DNA of 64,000 bases from Hydrogenophaga sp. (GCF_018780075.1 NZ_JADMKB010000032.1:1-64000); one strand, 5' to 3'. Positions 1 to 8,416 are shown, numbered from the stretch's first letter. Translations and numbers: made by a program. The notes: a model not told the origin generated them from the letters alone.

Positions 1-358
1 CCTTGCCGCCATCAGCGCCGAAGCTCTTGTCGAGGCTGCCGTTGGGGTTCAGGCGCTGAACCACGATGTTGCGGGACTTCCCCGTGCTGGTGGACGACCC
101 GACGACGATGATCTTGCCGTCTTTCTGCATCGCCACGGCCTCGGCCAGTTCGCTGCCAGCACCCAGGGACACACCCACCACACCGTCGGGCGTTCCGTCT
201 TTGCCGCCATCGGCACCGAACATGGGATCCAAAGACCCCGGACCGGCGGGGCCCGCATGGCTGGCAAACGTCATGGCCGCCATGGCCAAGCTCGTCAGTG
301 CTGTGCGTAGGCCGCGGGAGTGGGTGGGGTTGGGCAGGCTGGGATGGTAGGTAGGCAT
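1..358 (-). CDS. delta-60 repeat protein, N-terminal part (cut by window edge)
   Basis: This reading frame starts at an ATG at 358 on the minus strand and is still open at base 1, so only the first 119 codons are present. The product begins with a basic, then hydrophobic segment ending near ASHAG, which looks like a signal peptide. It is followed by SLDPMFGADGG, a stretch containing KDGKIIVVGSS, and then RLNPNGSLDKSFGADGG. The pairing of an LDxxFGxDG element with a QxDGKIxVxG strand and a RLNPNGSLD strand is the hallmark of uncharacterised delta-60 repeat domains, which usually occur in tandem in exported proteins and probably form a beta-propeller. At least one full repeat and the start of a second are visible. 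The gene diverges from the LysR-type gene to its right, with 203 bp between them. No function beyond being an exported repeat protein can be claimed. Confidence 0.8.
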   Translation of the reverse strand, partial: MPTYHPSLPNPTHSRGLRTALTSLAMAAMTFASHAGPAGPGSLDPMFGADGGKDGTPDGVVGVSLGAGSELAEAVAMQKDGKIIVVGSSTSTGKSRNIVVQRLNPNGSLDKSFGADGGK

Positions 359-561
359 GGTTTGGATTTTTTCCACTGTGTAGCGATTTCGGTGCATACC
401 GCACAGATCGGAGCAGAGGCCCCGCAACTGGCGGCACAGGCAGAAACGGAAGCTCTCTGAACCGAGCCACGAGTGGGCTAAGTTCAACTTTCCAACATTT
501 CTGGCAGATTATTGGAGCATGCGATTAATGATAAATACATCTAAATTGATAAGATAAAGAT

Positions 562-1545
562 ATGAATTTGTCGTTTCGTCAGTTGCAAGCCTTCGTCCAT
601 GCCAGCCAGTGCGGTTCTTTTTCGGCTGCTGCCGATCTGATGGGGGTGTCGCAGCCTGCGCTCTCTCAGTTGATTCGACAGATGGAGGATGAACTGGGGC
701 TGCCCCTCTTTCACCGCACCACACGCCGCATTTCTCTGACCGTTGCTGGCCGCGAAATTTTGGGGAAGGCGCAGCGCACCGTGCGCCAGATGGAAGACCT
801 CAGCCGCCACGCAGAGGACTTGCACGCCGGGCTCCAGGGCACCCTGACCATTGCGGTGATTGCCTCGGTGGCCTGCAGTCTGTTTCCGCTGGTCTTGGCG
901 CAATTCGACAGGTTGTGCCCGGGTGTGGCCCTGGTGTTTCAAGAGGAGCCCGCCTCGCTGCTGCTGGAGCGCGTGCGCCACGGCGATGTGGAACTCGGCT
1001 GGGGGTTGTACCCCACGGCCCACGAGGAGCTGGTCTTCGAGCCGCTGGGACGTGACCAGATGGTGGCGGCGATACACGCCGATCATCCGCTGGCATTGCG
1101 GGAATCCGTCACCTGGCGCGCCTTGCGTCAGCACAAGGTCATCTCAGCCTCACGCCAGTCTGGGGTGCGCATCTACTCCGACCGCGCGGCCCAGGCCGCC
1201 GGTGTGGAAATACGGCCGAGCTATCAGACAGGTTCGCTGTCGACCGCCATTGCCTTGGTGCGTAACGGCGTGGGTTGCGCGGTCTTGCCGGCACTGGCCT
1301 TGGACGGGATGAACCTGTCAGACATTGTGGTGCGCCCGATGGAGAAGCCAGGCGTTTGGCGCGAAATCGGCCTCGTTCAACGCCGAGGCTGGCCACTTTC
1401 TCCGTCAGCCAGCCTGTTCGCTGGCCTCATTCGCCAGGTTTCTCGGCCAACGGGTCGCACAGAAGTGCCTGTCACTCAAGGCGCTGCAGTGTCCGCGAGC
1501 CCATCGAGCGACCAGGCTGACGGGTTTGCCAGCCCCTGCCGATGA
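562..1545 (+). CDS. LysR-family transcriptional regulator
   Basis: The 327-residue protein has the LysR layout. Residues 1-60 form the winged helix-turn-helix (MNLSFRQLQAF, then SAAADLMGVSQPALSQLI as recognition helix, then LPLFHRTTRRISLT as wing). A linker helix follows at about 61-90. The rest is a periplasmic-binding-protein-like effector domain starting near LTIAVIASVACSLFPLVL. Length is normal for the family, with about 20 extra residues at the C-terminus. It is convergent with the Bug-type binding protein (9 bp between stops) and divergent from the delta-60 gene. LysR regulators often control adjacent genes, but which neighbour this one controls is not shown by the sequence. The upstream 35 bp are AT-rich, as expected for a promoter. 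Family assignment is firm; the effector is unknown. Confidence 0.95.
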   Translation: MNLSFRQLQAFVHASQCGSFSAAADLMGVSQPALSQLIRQMEDELGLPLFHRTTRRISLTVAGREILGKAQRTVRQMEDLSRHAEDLHAGLQGTLTIAVIASVACSLFPLVLAQFDRLCPGVALVFQEEPASLLLERVRHGDVELGWGLYPTAHEELVFEPLGRDQMVAAIHADHPLALRESVTWRALRQHKVISASRQSGVRIYSDRAAQAAGVEIRPSYQTGSLSTAIALVRNGVGCAVLPALALDGMNLSDIVVRPMEKPGVWREIGLVQRRGWPLSPSASLFAGLIRQVSRPTGRTEVPVTQGAAVSASPSSDQADGFASPCR

Positions 1546-1554
1546 TGCGAAGGT

Positions 1555-2574
1555 TCAACCACCCGGAGAGGTCATATCGTCCTTTTTCGTGTTGGACTGA
1601 ATCTGCAGCAGGCGCCATTGTTGGTCCAGTCTGATGCGCAGTGCATCTGACCCCGCAGGCGCCACCGTCAACCCTTGCAGGGCCAGGGCTGCGGCGACCT
1701 TGGTTTGTTCGGTGCTGGCCCGAAGCGCGTGCTCCAGTTCGCGCATGAGGGATGGCTCCATGCCCGCGGGCCCAATCAGGAACACACATGTCACCGCTTC
1801 GAATCCAGGCAGCGTTTCCGACAGCGATGGCAACCCGGGAAGCTCGGTCAGTCGCGTCAGGCCGCTCGTCGCCAACAGCTGTGCGTCGCCCATGGAAACG
1901 GCGCTTAGGGCCGTCGACAGACTCACAAACGCCAGATCCACGCGCCCTGCAGCGAGGTCGGCCAGGACGGCCGCACCGCCCTTGTAAGGCACCGACAGCA
2001 GGTGCACACCGGCGGCCCGCTGGAACCGTTCAGCAGCCTGATGGCCGATGCTGCTTTGACCGGGTGTTGCCACGGTGTAGCGCCCAGGATGGTTGCGCAG
2101 CAGGGCAATCAGGGCTGGCACGTCGCGCACCTCCAAACCCGGTCTGGCAACCAGGACGTAAGGCAGTGCGCCCAGCGCCGCGATGGGGCTGAACGGGGGG
2201 AGCGAGCGCCGATCGGGCACCTGGAGCAGCAATGCAATCAGCACGCCAGTGTCGGCCAGCATCACCGCGTTGCCATCCGGTTTGCCTTGCAGCAGGGCAT
2301 TGAGGGCCAGCAGGCCAGCCGCGCCAGGCTTGTTCTCGATCACCACCACTGTGCCAAGCTCCTGTGCGATGGCCGGGGCCAAAACGCGCAGCATGGCGTC
2401 ACCACCACCACCCGCGGGATATCCGAGAAGAACTCGGAGGGGCTTTTGTGCTGACCGCCATTCCGTGACTGCACTGAGGCTATCGTCCCTGGCCGTTGTT
2501 GCTTGTGCCGTCGACAACAGCAACAGCAGCGCAACAATGGGCAAAAGCCTGTCAACAGCTATTTTTATTCTCAT
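1555..2574 (-). CDS. Bug/TctC-type tricarboxylate-like substrate-binding protein
   Basis: This is a periplasmic binding protein of the Bug (TctC) family, which is greatly expanded in Burkholderiales and binds carboxylates for tripartite tricarboxylate transporters or for signalling. The start at 2574 is chosen because it places a clean signal peptide (RIKIAVDRLLP then VALLLLLSTAQA) at the N-terminus; the frame is open further upstream to 2697, but that leader has no secretion features. Diagnostic segments follow: LRVLLGYPAGGGGDAMLRVL, VIENKPGAAGLLA, a YTVATPGQSSIGHQAAERF stretch, VPYKGGAAVLADLAAGRVD, and LPGLPSLSETLPGFEA near the C-terminus. No TctA or TctB membrane genes are adjacent, which is common for orphan Bug genes. 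The ligand cannot be predicted from the sequence. Confidence 0.9.
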   Translation of the reverse strand: MRIKIAVDRLLPIVALLLLLSTAQATTARDDSLSAVTEWRSAQKPLRVLLGYPAGGGGDAMLRVLAPAIAQELGTVVVIENKPGAAGLLALNALLQGKPDGNAVMLADTGVLIALLLQVPDRRSLPPFSPIAALGALPYVLVARPGLEVRDVPALIALLRNHPGRYTVATPGQSSIGHQAAERFQRAAGVHLLSVPYKGGAAVLADLAAGRVDLAFVSLSTALSAVSMGDAQLLATSGLTRLTELPGLPSLSETLPGFEAVTCVFLIGPAGMEPSLMRELEHALRASTEQTKVAAALALQGLTVAPAGSDALRIRLDQQWRLLQIQSNTKKDDMTSPGG

Positions 2575-3025
2575 GAGCAAGGACCGCTTTTTGTAAGAGG
2601 GTTCTGCGCCGTTAAATGTCGCCCTCTTGGTCGATCGGCAACATTTCTGAGCACCGGTAGAGATGATCCGGGTGCCATGTATGTTTGGTATGTGCATCGG
2701 ATTGATATTCTATATATTTATAGAATTATTTGTTTTATTATTGATATTGGCAATTTTGTGAATCACGAGCAGCCCGCTGTGACAACACTTCCTGACGTCG
2801 TGTCTAGGCACGGTTTTAAGCCCGTCGCTGTGCGTGCTTTTTCGCAAAGAATTTTCTCGGGTTCAAGTGGCGACTGCCTGCGTCGATGTCCACATGGGCG
2901 TGGATGCTCCAATGCGGCGTCTGGTTGTGACGTTTCAATAAGTTGTATCCGTGGTTCATCCAAATTGGGTTTGAGTGACTGGAAACCGCCACTAACCCAA
3001 TCCCTCAAGGAACTCAACCGGATGC
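2575..3025. other. AT-rich intergenic region upstream of the Bug gene
   Basis: No convincing gene is seen here. The segment 2690-2765 is strongly AT-rich and holds an inverted repeat TTCTATA-N4-TATAGAA (2708-2725), flanked by two copies of ATTGATATT (2701-2709 and 2740-2748). These could be part of the promoter or operator of the Bug-type gene. From about 2780 the sequence becomes GC-rich and merges into the decayed transposase; the frames across it are broken. Confidence 0.5.
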
Positions 3026-3277
3026 TTGCTGGACAGGTGTACGCCGATGAGCGCGACCAAAGCCAAGCCCGAGCAGGCCAAAGTGCGCATCCGGGCCAAG
3101 GTCGAACACCCGTTCCTGTTGATCAAGCGCCAGTTCGGGCATGTGAAGGTGTGTGCCACCGTGGGCTGGCCAAGCTTGCCTGAGGATGCAGGCTTTCTGG
3201 CCTTTGCTGGGTCTGGACTTCTTCATGTCAAGGCTGCCTTGTGGGCGATGCTCGCCTTCCGACTTGTTCAGGTTTAG
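3026..3277 (+). pseudogene. IS5-family transposase remnant (C-terminal end)
   Basis: The translated segment VRIRAKVEHPFLLIKRQFGHV matches the conserved C-terminal region of IS5-family transposases, where a RARVEHPFxxIKRxFGxxKVRYRGLAKN block carries the last acidic residue of the DDE centre (the E of VEHPF). After KV the frame is disrupted: the expected RGLAK continuation appears in another frame (cgtgggctggccaag, about 3160-3175) and soon meets a stop. Nothing upstream encodes the catalytic core, and no clear terminal inverted repeats were found. This is a dead insertion-sequence relic. Confidence 0.7.
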
Positions 3278-3331
3278 TGGAAGACCTCACGAGATGGTCA
3301 TACCTGACTATGCATCTCTTGTTTTTGCTTG

Positions 3332-3343
3332 AAAATCGATTTT
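3332..3343. promoter_or_regulatory. 12-bp palindrome upstream of the binding-protein/kinase operon
   Basis: AAAATCGATTTT is a perfect 12-bp palindrome lying 42 bp before the start codon at 3386, in an AT-rich segment that probably contains the promoter. It could be an operator, but no regulator can be assigned. Confidence 0.3.
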
Positions 3344-3385
3344 GTTGATAAAAATACTATTGTTTTTAAGTTTTGAGATATTTCT

Positions 3386-4564
3386 ATGATCAAGAGTGTG
3401 TTGACTCTTTGCCTCATGCTCTGGACGGCGGGTGCTTCTGGCAAGGAGCCGGTCTACTTGGGGCTGGATGCCGAGTTCGGACACAAAACCAGCACCTCGG
3501 CGCAGGCTGTGCTCCAGGGGATGGAGGTCGCTGTCGAGGAGATCAACCAAGCTGGTGGTGTGTTGGGGGGGCGACCGCTGGAGATCTTGGTCAGGGACAA
3601 CCGCTCCATCACGGCCGTTGGGTTGGACAATTTGCGTGAACTCTCGCAGATCCCCGGGCTCGTGGCTGTTTTTGGCGGCAAGTTCAGTCCGATCTATATC
3701 GAGAGCCTGCCACTGGTTCATGAGCTGGGTATCCCGTTGATGGATCCATGGGGGTCTGCCGATCTGATCACCGATCACCACTACCGACCCAGCTTCACTT
3801 TCCGCCTTTCCATCAAGGATGCCTGGGTAGGGCCTGCTTTCGTTCGATTTGCCCGCGAGCACTACCGCGCCCAGCGGCTGGGCGTTTTGCTGCCCAACAC
3901 AGCCTGGGGGCGCAGCAACAAAAGCGCGTTGGAAAATGCCGTGGCCTCCGCGAGTGTGCAGCTGGTGGGACACCATTGGTACAACTGGGGCGACGCCTCG
4001 TTGATCCAGTCGTACCAACAATTGCGCAACGCAGGTGCCCAAGTCATCGTGCTGATCGCGAACGAGACTGAAGGATCGGTGCTGGTGAAAGAGGTCGCGG
4101 CGCTGCCTGCCGAACAACGCTTGCCCATCCTCAGCCATTGGGGCGTGACCGGTGGGAACTTCCACAAGATGAGTGGTGATGCGTTGGGCAAGGTCGATTT
4201 TGCTGTAGTTCAGTCGTACAGTTTTTTGGGTCAGGATGGCCCGGCTGCCCGCCGAGTCTTGAATGCCTTGAAACGCCGATATGGGATTGCGTCTGCATCG
4301 TTCGTACAAAGCCCTGTGGGGGTGGCCCATGCGTACGATCTCACCCACCTTGTGGCCCGCGCTGTCAACAAGGCGGGAAGCACCGACAAGGTCAAAGTTC
4401 GTGATGCCCTGGAAACCTTGGGCTCGTATGATGGTTTGGTCCGGCGGTTGGGTGTGCCCTTCACGCGCACTCGTCATGATGCCTTGAGCAGCGATGTGCT
4501 GTTTTTTGCCCGATATGCCATGGATGGGCAATTGATCCCCATCACAAAATCAAAGAAAAAATAG
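3386..4564 (+). CDS. periplasmic ligand-binding protein, Leu/Ile/Val-binding type (Peripla_BP_6)
   Basis: The 392-residue product starts with a short signal peptide (MIKSVLTLCLMLWTAGASG). It then shows the type I periplasmic-binding fold of branched-chain amino acid transporters: LGLDAEFGHKTSTSAQAVLQ, a GMEVAVEEINQAGGVLGGRPL stretch that is diagnostic, then VAVFGGKFSP, and a second lobe around RLGVLLPNTAWGRSN and AQVIVLIANETEGSVLVKE. Length fits the family. No permease or ATPase genes follow. Instead a membrane histidine kinase starts only 4 bp after the stop, so the two are almost certainly co-translated. The likely role is therefore ligand sensing in the periplasm on behalf of the kinase rather than transport; this is inference from context. 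The C-terminal tail is lysine-rich (TKSKKK). Confidence 0.88.
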   Translation: MIKSVLTLCLMLWTAGASGKEPVYLGLDAEFGHKTSTSAQAVLQGMEVAVEEINQAGGVLGGRPLEILVRDNRSITAVGLDNLRELSQIPGLVAVFGGKFSPIYIESLPLVHELGIPLMDPWGSADLITDHHYRPSFTFRLSIKDAWVGPAFVRFAREHYRAQRLGVLLPNTAWGRSNKSALENAVASASVQLVGHHWYNWGDASLIQSYQQLRNAGAQVIVLIANETEGSVLVKEVAALPAEQRLPILSHWGVTGGNFHKMSGDALGKVDFAVVQSYSFLGQDGPAARRVLNALKRRYGIASASFVQSPVGVAHAYDLTHLVARAVNKAGSTDKVKVRDALETLGSYDGLVRRLGVPFTRTRHDALSSDVLFFARYAMDGQLIPITKSKKK

Positions 4565-4568
4565 ATTC

Positions 4569-6701
4569 ATGAACCTGTGGCCGGTTCGTTTGTCATTGAC
4601 CGAAAGAATCCAAAGAGCTTCCTTCGCTTTGACGATGTTGATCATCGTGACCTTGGGGTCCGTTTTATTGGGGATGACCTTGCTGGAGATCCCCAAGGCG
4701 CAGATCCGTACGCATCAAAGTGGGGTCAGTGTCATCGGTGATGTGTTGACGAGTGATGTCAATGACGAGATCGAGGATCTCCGGAATTTGAGTAAAAGCC
4801 CACTGGTCTGGACCAGTCTCACCGACTCCGCAGGTCGAAACGCCTATCTCAAACCATTTCTGGAGTCTCGAGCGCGACCTCTGCATGGTTCATCGGCCAT
4901 GCTGGTGGACTATCGAGCTCGTCCCATACTTGGGCAGCTCAGCTTCGATGTGGGGGCTCAAAAGCTCCATCAGTCCTTGCTGCTCAGCATCGGCGAGAAC
5001 AAGCCGCGCGTCGAAATATTCCAGCGCGACAAGCACTTGTATCTGGTGCTTGTCTTCCCGGTGGTCTATCCCTACACCCAGGACGCCATCGGTGCATTGG
5101 CCGGCGCGATTGATCTGGGCGATCTGCTGCTGCAGAGAACCTCCAAGGTGGACCAAGACCATGGTCTGGGGCTGTTCCAAGCTGGCCGCGTACTCATGAC
5201 TCAGCCCTCACGGGGTGACACGGAAAACTTCCCCGTGTCTTTTGATCTGCCCCTGAGTGAGGACGTGCGTGGAGGCCCCCTCACACTGCGGTTGTACGGC
5301 ACAGACAACCCTTGGCTCGCGCCCGTGCTTTCGCGGGTGATCGCTTCCGCGGTGCTGGCGTTGTTGATGGGTGTATTGACCTGGAAGCTGTCCGGCTTGC
5401 TTGCGCAGCGCATCACCGGGCGCCTCAACGAACTTGTCGATCATTGCCAGGCGCTGTCTGAACATCATGGTCTTTTGTCCGGTGACGACTCCAACCGGGA
5501 CGAAATTGACCTTCTTTCCAAAACCCTGCGAAAAACGCTGAAAGACTACGAGACTGTCAACACGCAACTGGAGTCGCTGGTCGATGTGCGCACCCGACAG
5601 CTTTCCGAAAGTGAGGAGCGCTTCCGAAACGCTATTGAAGCGCTCGATCAGCCCTTCGTGATTTTTGATCCTGACGACAAGTTGGTCTATTGCAACCAAG
5701 AGTTTCAGAATGAATATTCCTTGCTCAGCCATTTGATGGTTCCTGGCCAGTCCTTCGAGGCCATTTTGCGCGCCAAGATGAAACATGACCATCCAGATGT
5801 CAGTGCCAGTGAGCAGGAGAGTCTTGTCCGGGAGCGCCTCGCGGACCATATTTTTGGAGACGTCAGAATCGACACAACGGGCCCGGGTCGTTGGGTCAGG
5901 GACATCCAACGACGCACCAGCCGTGGGTATACCGTCGGATTGCGTTTGGATATTTCAGAATTGATCCTTGCAAAGCAGCAAGCAGAAGCAGCCAACGTGA
6001 CCAAGAGTCAATTCCTGGCAACCATGAGTCATGAGTTGAGAACCCCCCTGAATGGCATTCTTGTTTCAGCCCAGTTGATGTTGTCCGACGAGGGGGATGG
6101 ATCGGGTCAGCGTGACATGGCACAAGCGATTCTGGACTCGGGTGAAGGGCTGTTGAGCCTGTTGAACGATTTGCTGTTGTTCTCCAATGATGAAATTCAC
6201 GCAACGGATTTTGTTCCCGAACCCGTCCAGATCGATGCATTTCTGTTGGAGGTGACATCCCGGTATCAGCGCTTGGCATTGAAGAATGGCCTGTCGCTTG
6301 ATTTCGAGTGGACGGGCGCACGCCACCAGTGGTTTTTATTGGATCGTCATCACCTGACGCGCGCCTTGGAGAAGCTGCTGGACAACGCATTCAAATTCAC
6401 CCACCAGGGAGGGGTGCGCGTCGAAGCGTCTGAGCGTGAGGATGCCCATGGCATGCGAACGCTGAAGTTCTCGGTGACCGACACCGGCATCGGCATTGAC
6501 CATGGGCAGCAGGAAGGAGTGTTCAAGCCGTTTGTTCAGCTGGACCCGTCTTCGACCCGTCACTACGGCGGTGCGGGCATGGGTTTGTCTATTGTTTGGC
6601 GTTTGAGCGAGCGCATGGGGGGGACTTGCGGACTGGACAGCCTGCTGGGCCATGGAACCACTGCCTGGATTGAGGTCCCTGCGCGCTCGATCAATGCCTG
6701 A
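4569..6701 (+). CDS. membrane sensor histidine kinase with PAS domain
   Basis: This is a 710-residue sensor kinase. Residues 19-39 (ALTMLIIVTLGSVLLGMTLL) form the first membrane helix, about 210 residues follow in the periplasm, and a second helix lies near 253-275. After a HAMP-like and coiled-coil stretch (LESLVDVRTRQLSESEERF) comes a PAS domain (NAIEALDQPFVIFDPDDKLV, about 352-450). The HisKA dimerisation domain has the phospho-acceptor H488 in TMSHELRTPLNG. The HATPase domain has an N box (LEKLLDNAFKFTH), a G1 box (VTDTGIGID) and a G2 box (GGAGMGLSIV). There is no receiver domain, and no response regulator is adjacent. The kinase is translated right behind a periplasmic binding protein, which probably docks on its large periplasmic domain. 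All catalytic motifs are intact. Confidence 0.93.
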   Translation: MNLWPVRLSLTERIQRASFALTMLIIVTLGSVLLGMTLLEIPKAQIRTHQSGVSVIGDVLTSDVNDEIEDLRNLSKSPLVWTSLTDSAGRNAYLKPFLESRARPLHGSSAMLVDYRARPILGQLSFDVGAQKLHQSLLLSIGENKPRVEIFQRDKHLYLVLVFPVVYPYTQDAIGALAGAIDLGDLLLQRTSKVDQDHGLGLFQAGRVLMTQPSRGDTENFPVSFDLPLSEDVRGGPLTLRLYGTDNPWLAPVLSRVIASAVLALLMGVLTWKLSGLLAQRITGRLNELVDHCQALSEHHGLLSGDDSNRDEIDLLSKTLRKTLKDYETVNTQLESLVDVRTRQLSESEERFRNAIEALDQPFVIFDPDDKLVYCNQEFQNEYSLLSHLMVPGQSFEAILRAKMKHDHPDVSASEQESLVRERLADHIFGDVRIDTTGPGRWVRDIQRRTSRGYTVGLRLDISELILAKQQAEAANVTKSQFLATMSHELRTPLNGILVSAQLMLSDEGDGSGQRDMAQAILDSGEGLLSLLNDLLLFSNDEIHATDFVPEPVQIDAFLLEVTSRYQRLALKNGLSLDFEWTGARHQWFLLDRHHLTRALEKLLDNAFKFTHQGGVRVEASEREDAHGMRTLKFSVTDTGIGIDHGQQEGVFKPFVQLDPSSTRHYGGAGMGLSIVWRLSERMGGTCGLDSLLGHGTTAWIEVPARSINA

Positions 6702-6763
6702 TGCTGCTTTCGGTCCGCATTGTCAGCGCGACACAGCGTGGCTCCGGCTTCATTGAACCGCCA

Positions 6764-7822
6764 TCACTGCATCCTGAGGAGGCGCAGCAGCCAGCTTTTT
6801 TTCTTTGTTGATCTCTCCGCGTGCCGCTCTGGCGGTCGGCGGGAATCCACACGAGGCTTGGTGGTGATCAGGCCTGGTTTTTCGGTGCGAGGCGTTTCCC
6901 GGACCAGAACCTGAGCATGTTTCTTTTGGAAAAGGCCCGGTGCATTGTCTGCTGGCGTCGTTGCGGAGGTGTTGGCCGCGCTCTTGAGGAGGTAGAGGGG
7001 TATCGCTGGTGCCTGCAACCTGGGACTGCCGGGTGTGTTCACCGGTGATCCCGAGTGGCGTACTGTTGCCCCCCTTGGTGCTGTGATGACCTCTCTGTTG
7101 GGCACACGATCGTCGGGGAGCGTGTCCACGGTCGTGTTCGGCGCATGTGCGGCTGATGCTGTCTTTGCCGGCTCTGAGCGTGGCCTTCCTGGTGGTGCCT
7201 GGTGCCAAACCTCACTGAGCCAATGGATGAGGGGTTCCCAGCTGGTGTTGTCGATGGGCTCACCCCTCGGCTCGTCGAAGACGCTGCTTCCCGTGTCGAG
7301 ATGGCTTCGGTAGTTCGGACCGTCTGGTATCACGGTGAGCAGCGGGACGTCCCAGGTTCTTCCGTTCATTTGCCACTGCTCCATGCTTTCCTTGGGCCAG
7401 CGCATGCCGATTGCAGTGACCTTGCACCTGCCGCCGCGAACTTTGGGGTGCTGCGCCAACTCAGCGAGCAAGGGGAGCGATGCGTCCCGATCGAACATGG
7501 ACGGACCGATGGGAACGACGATGGCGTCCACCAACACGATCAGCTTCGCCAGATCATGACCGTACAAGGCCCCTGGCGTATCCAGAACCACGTGAGTGGT
7601 GCCTGGAGGGGCTCTGAACACCTTGCCGTTGTCCAGCGCCCAGGTTGTGATTCTTGCGGCCTGGGGGCTTCTGCGCGATAGCCAGCTGCGCACGGACTGC
7701 TGTCGATCCACATCGCCCAGCATCACCCGCCAACCGTTGTGGGCACACCAGCCCGCGATGTTGGTAGACAAGGTGCTCTTGCCACTACCGCCTTTTCTGT
7801 TCACGACCGCGACAACTGGCAT
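6764..7822 (-). CDS. orphan ParA/MinD-like ATPase with C-terminal extension
   Basis: The first 210 residues are a ParA-type P-loop ATPase. The deviant Walker A is VNRKGGSGKST with signature lysine K10 and P-loop lysine K15. A' is LGDVDRQQSV, and Walker B is THVVLDTPGALYG. Such ATPases dimerise on DNA or membrane and position cargo. The remaining 140 residues are Pro/Ser/Thr/Ala-rich and probably disordered, ending in KKKSWLLRLLRMQ, which would form a short amphipathic basic helix like the MinD membrane anchor. No ParB partner or chromosome-partition context is nearby, so it is an orphan. The gene is convergent with the PAS kinase (62 bp between stops). A cargo such as the pilus or secretion machine encoded next door is possible but unproven. 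Confidence 0.85.
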   Translation of the reverse strand: MPVVAVVNRKGGSGKSTLSTNIAGWCAHNGWRVMLGDVDRQQSVRSWLSRRSPQAARITTWALDNGKVFRAPPGTTHVVLDTPGALYGHDLAKLIVLVDAIVVPIGPSMFDRDASLPLLAELAQHPKVRGGRCKVTAIGMRWPKESMEQWQMNGRTWDVPLLTVIPDGPNYRSHLDTGSSVFDEPRGEPIDNTSWEPLIHWLSEVWHQAPPGRPRSEPAKTASAAHAPNTTVDTLPDDRVPNREVITAPRGATVRHSGSPVNTPGSPRLQAPAIPLYLLKSAANTSATTPADNAPGLFQKKHAQVLVRETPRTEKPGLITTKPRVDSRRPPERHAERSTKKKSWLLRLLRMQ

Positions 7823-7957
7823 TGTTTCCCCAACTGGTTTCTGGCGCGTCGCAGGCTCGCCTGTGAGGCTTGCCGAGGTTCATGTGGCAAGGCGCTTCGG
7901 TCAGGCTGCACGGTTTCACCGGCATGTCCGCACCTGGAATCGATGAAGATATTTTCT

Positions 7958-7970
7958 GTCAAAAACGTTA
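7958..7970 (-). promoter_or_regulatory. shared 13-bp motif upstream of ParA-like gene
   Basis: On the plus strand it reads GTCAAAAACGTTA. It lies about 135 bp before the ParA-like start and matches the motif before the EpsL gene (60191-60203) in 12 of 13 positions. Looser copies lie before the pilin and PglL-like genes. The role is unknown; this could be a shared regulator site or an A-tract coincidence. Confidence 0.3.
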
Positions 7971-8222
7971 AAAGCGATATGCCTGTCTGTTGAGGTGCTG
8001 GCTCTGATGTGAGTGTCATGCGAGAGATGGCGCGTCAGGAAGGCAGATGCGATGACCCTGGTCGAAGGTCGGTCGAGTGAACTCCGTGCGCCGACTCAGT
8101 GAGTCCCTGTCATTCATGCAAATGATAAGAGCTTCTGTTTTAATATTAAAAACAATAAAAATATCACTACAATCAGCATGCCAGTTTCTGGTGGACCGGA
8201 TCACCCTGAATTCGCGCGAGCA

Positions 8223-8240
8223 CTTTGTGGCGCTACAAAG
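8223..8240. promoter_or_regulatory. 18-bp near-perfect palindrome
   Basis: CTTTGTGGCGCTACAAAG is self-complementary at 16 of 18 positions, with one G/T pair in the middle. It sits 177 bp upstream of the 7TM histidine kinase gene and has the size and symmetry of an operator for a dimeric regulator. Confidence 0.3.
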
Positions 8241-8354
8241 GCCCTCTGAGTTGCGCGCAGATGAAAGGCACAGGCTGAGCTGCTTAGCGCAGACGCCTCG
8301 AGGACTCGCCGCGACAGGCGTCACCAAGCACCGTCTGCATGCTGGTGCAGCACC

Positions 8355-8382
8355 CATTTGTCATTTGTCATTTGTCATTTGT
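8355..8382 (+). repeat. four tandem CATTTGT heptamers upstream of 7TM kinase
   Basis: Four perfect copies of CATTTGT stand directly in line, ending 34 bp before the GTG start at 8417. A 7-bp unit can gain or lose copies by polymerase slippage and would alter promoter or leader spacing rather than reading frame, because it lies outside the coding region. Confidence 0.8.
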
Positions 8383-8416
8383 CACACCAGCCTGTTTGCT
8401 GTGAGGATCGGAATCC

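Larger units (their letters stand above)
7823..8416. other. 594-bp intergenic region between ParA-like and 7TM kinase genes
   Basis: No gene is recognisable. It holds a GTCAAAAACGTTA motif (7958-7970), an AT-rich promoter-like stretch at about 8115-8175, an 18-bp near-perfect palindrome (8223-8240), a hairpin with GACGCCT at 8292-8298 pairing with AGGCGTC at 8316-8322, and four tandem CATTTGT heptamers (8355-8382). The density of symmetric elements suggests that both divergent genes are regulated from here. Confidence 0.5.

Noticed and set aside
541-1134. 197-codon minus-strand frame opposite the LysR gene
   Set aside because: Antisense shadow of a clear LysR coding sequence.
2503-3183. 226-codon plus-strand frame across the Bug promoter and IS remnant
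   Set aside because: It begins antisense to the Bug signal peptide and has no coherent domain; only the transposase-like tail around 3054-3160 is recognisable, and that is in another frame.
3308-4531. 407-codon minus-strand frame opposite the binding protein gene
   Set aside because: No recognisable domain; the plus-strand frame has a signal peptide and a full periplasmic-binding fold.
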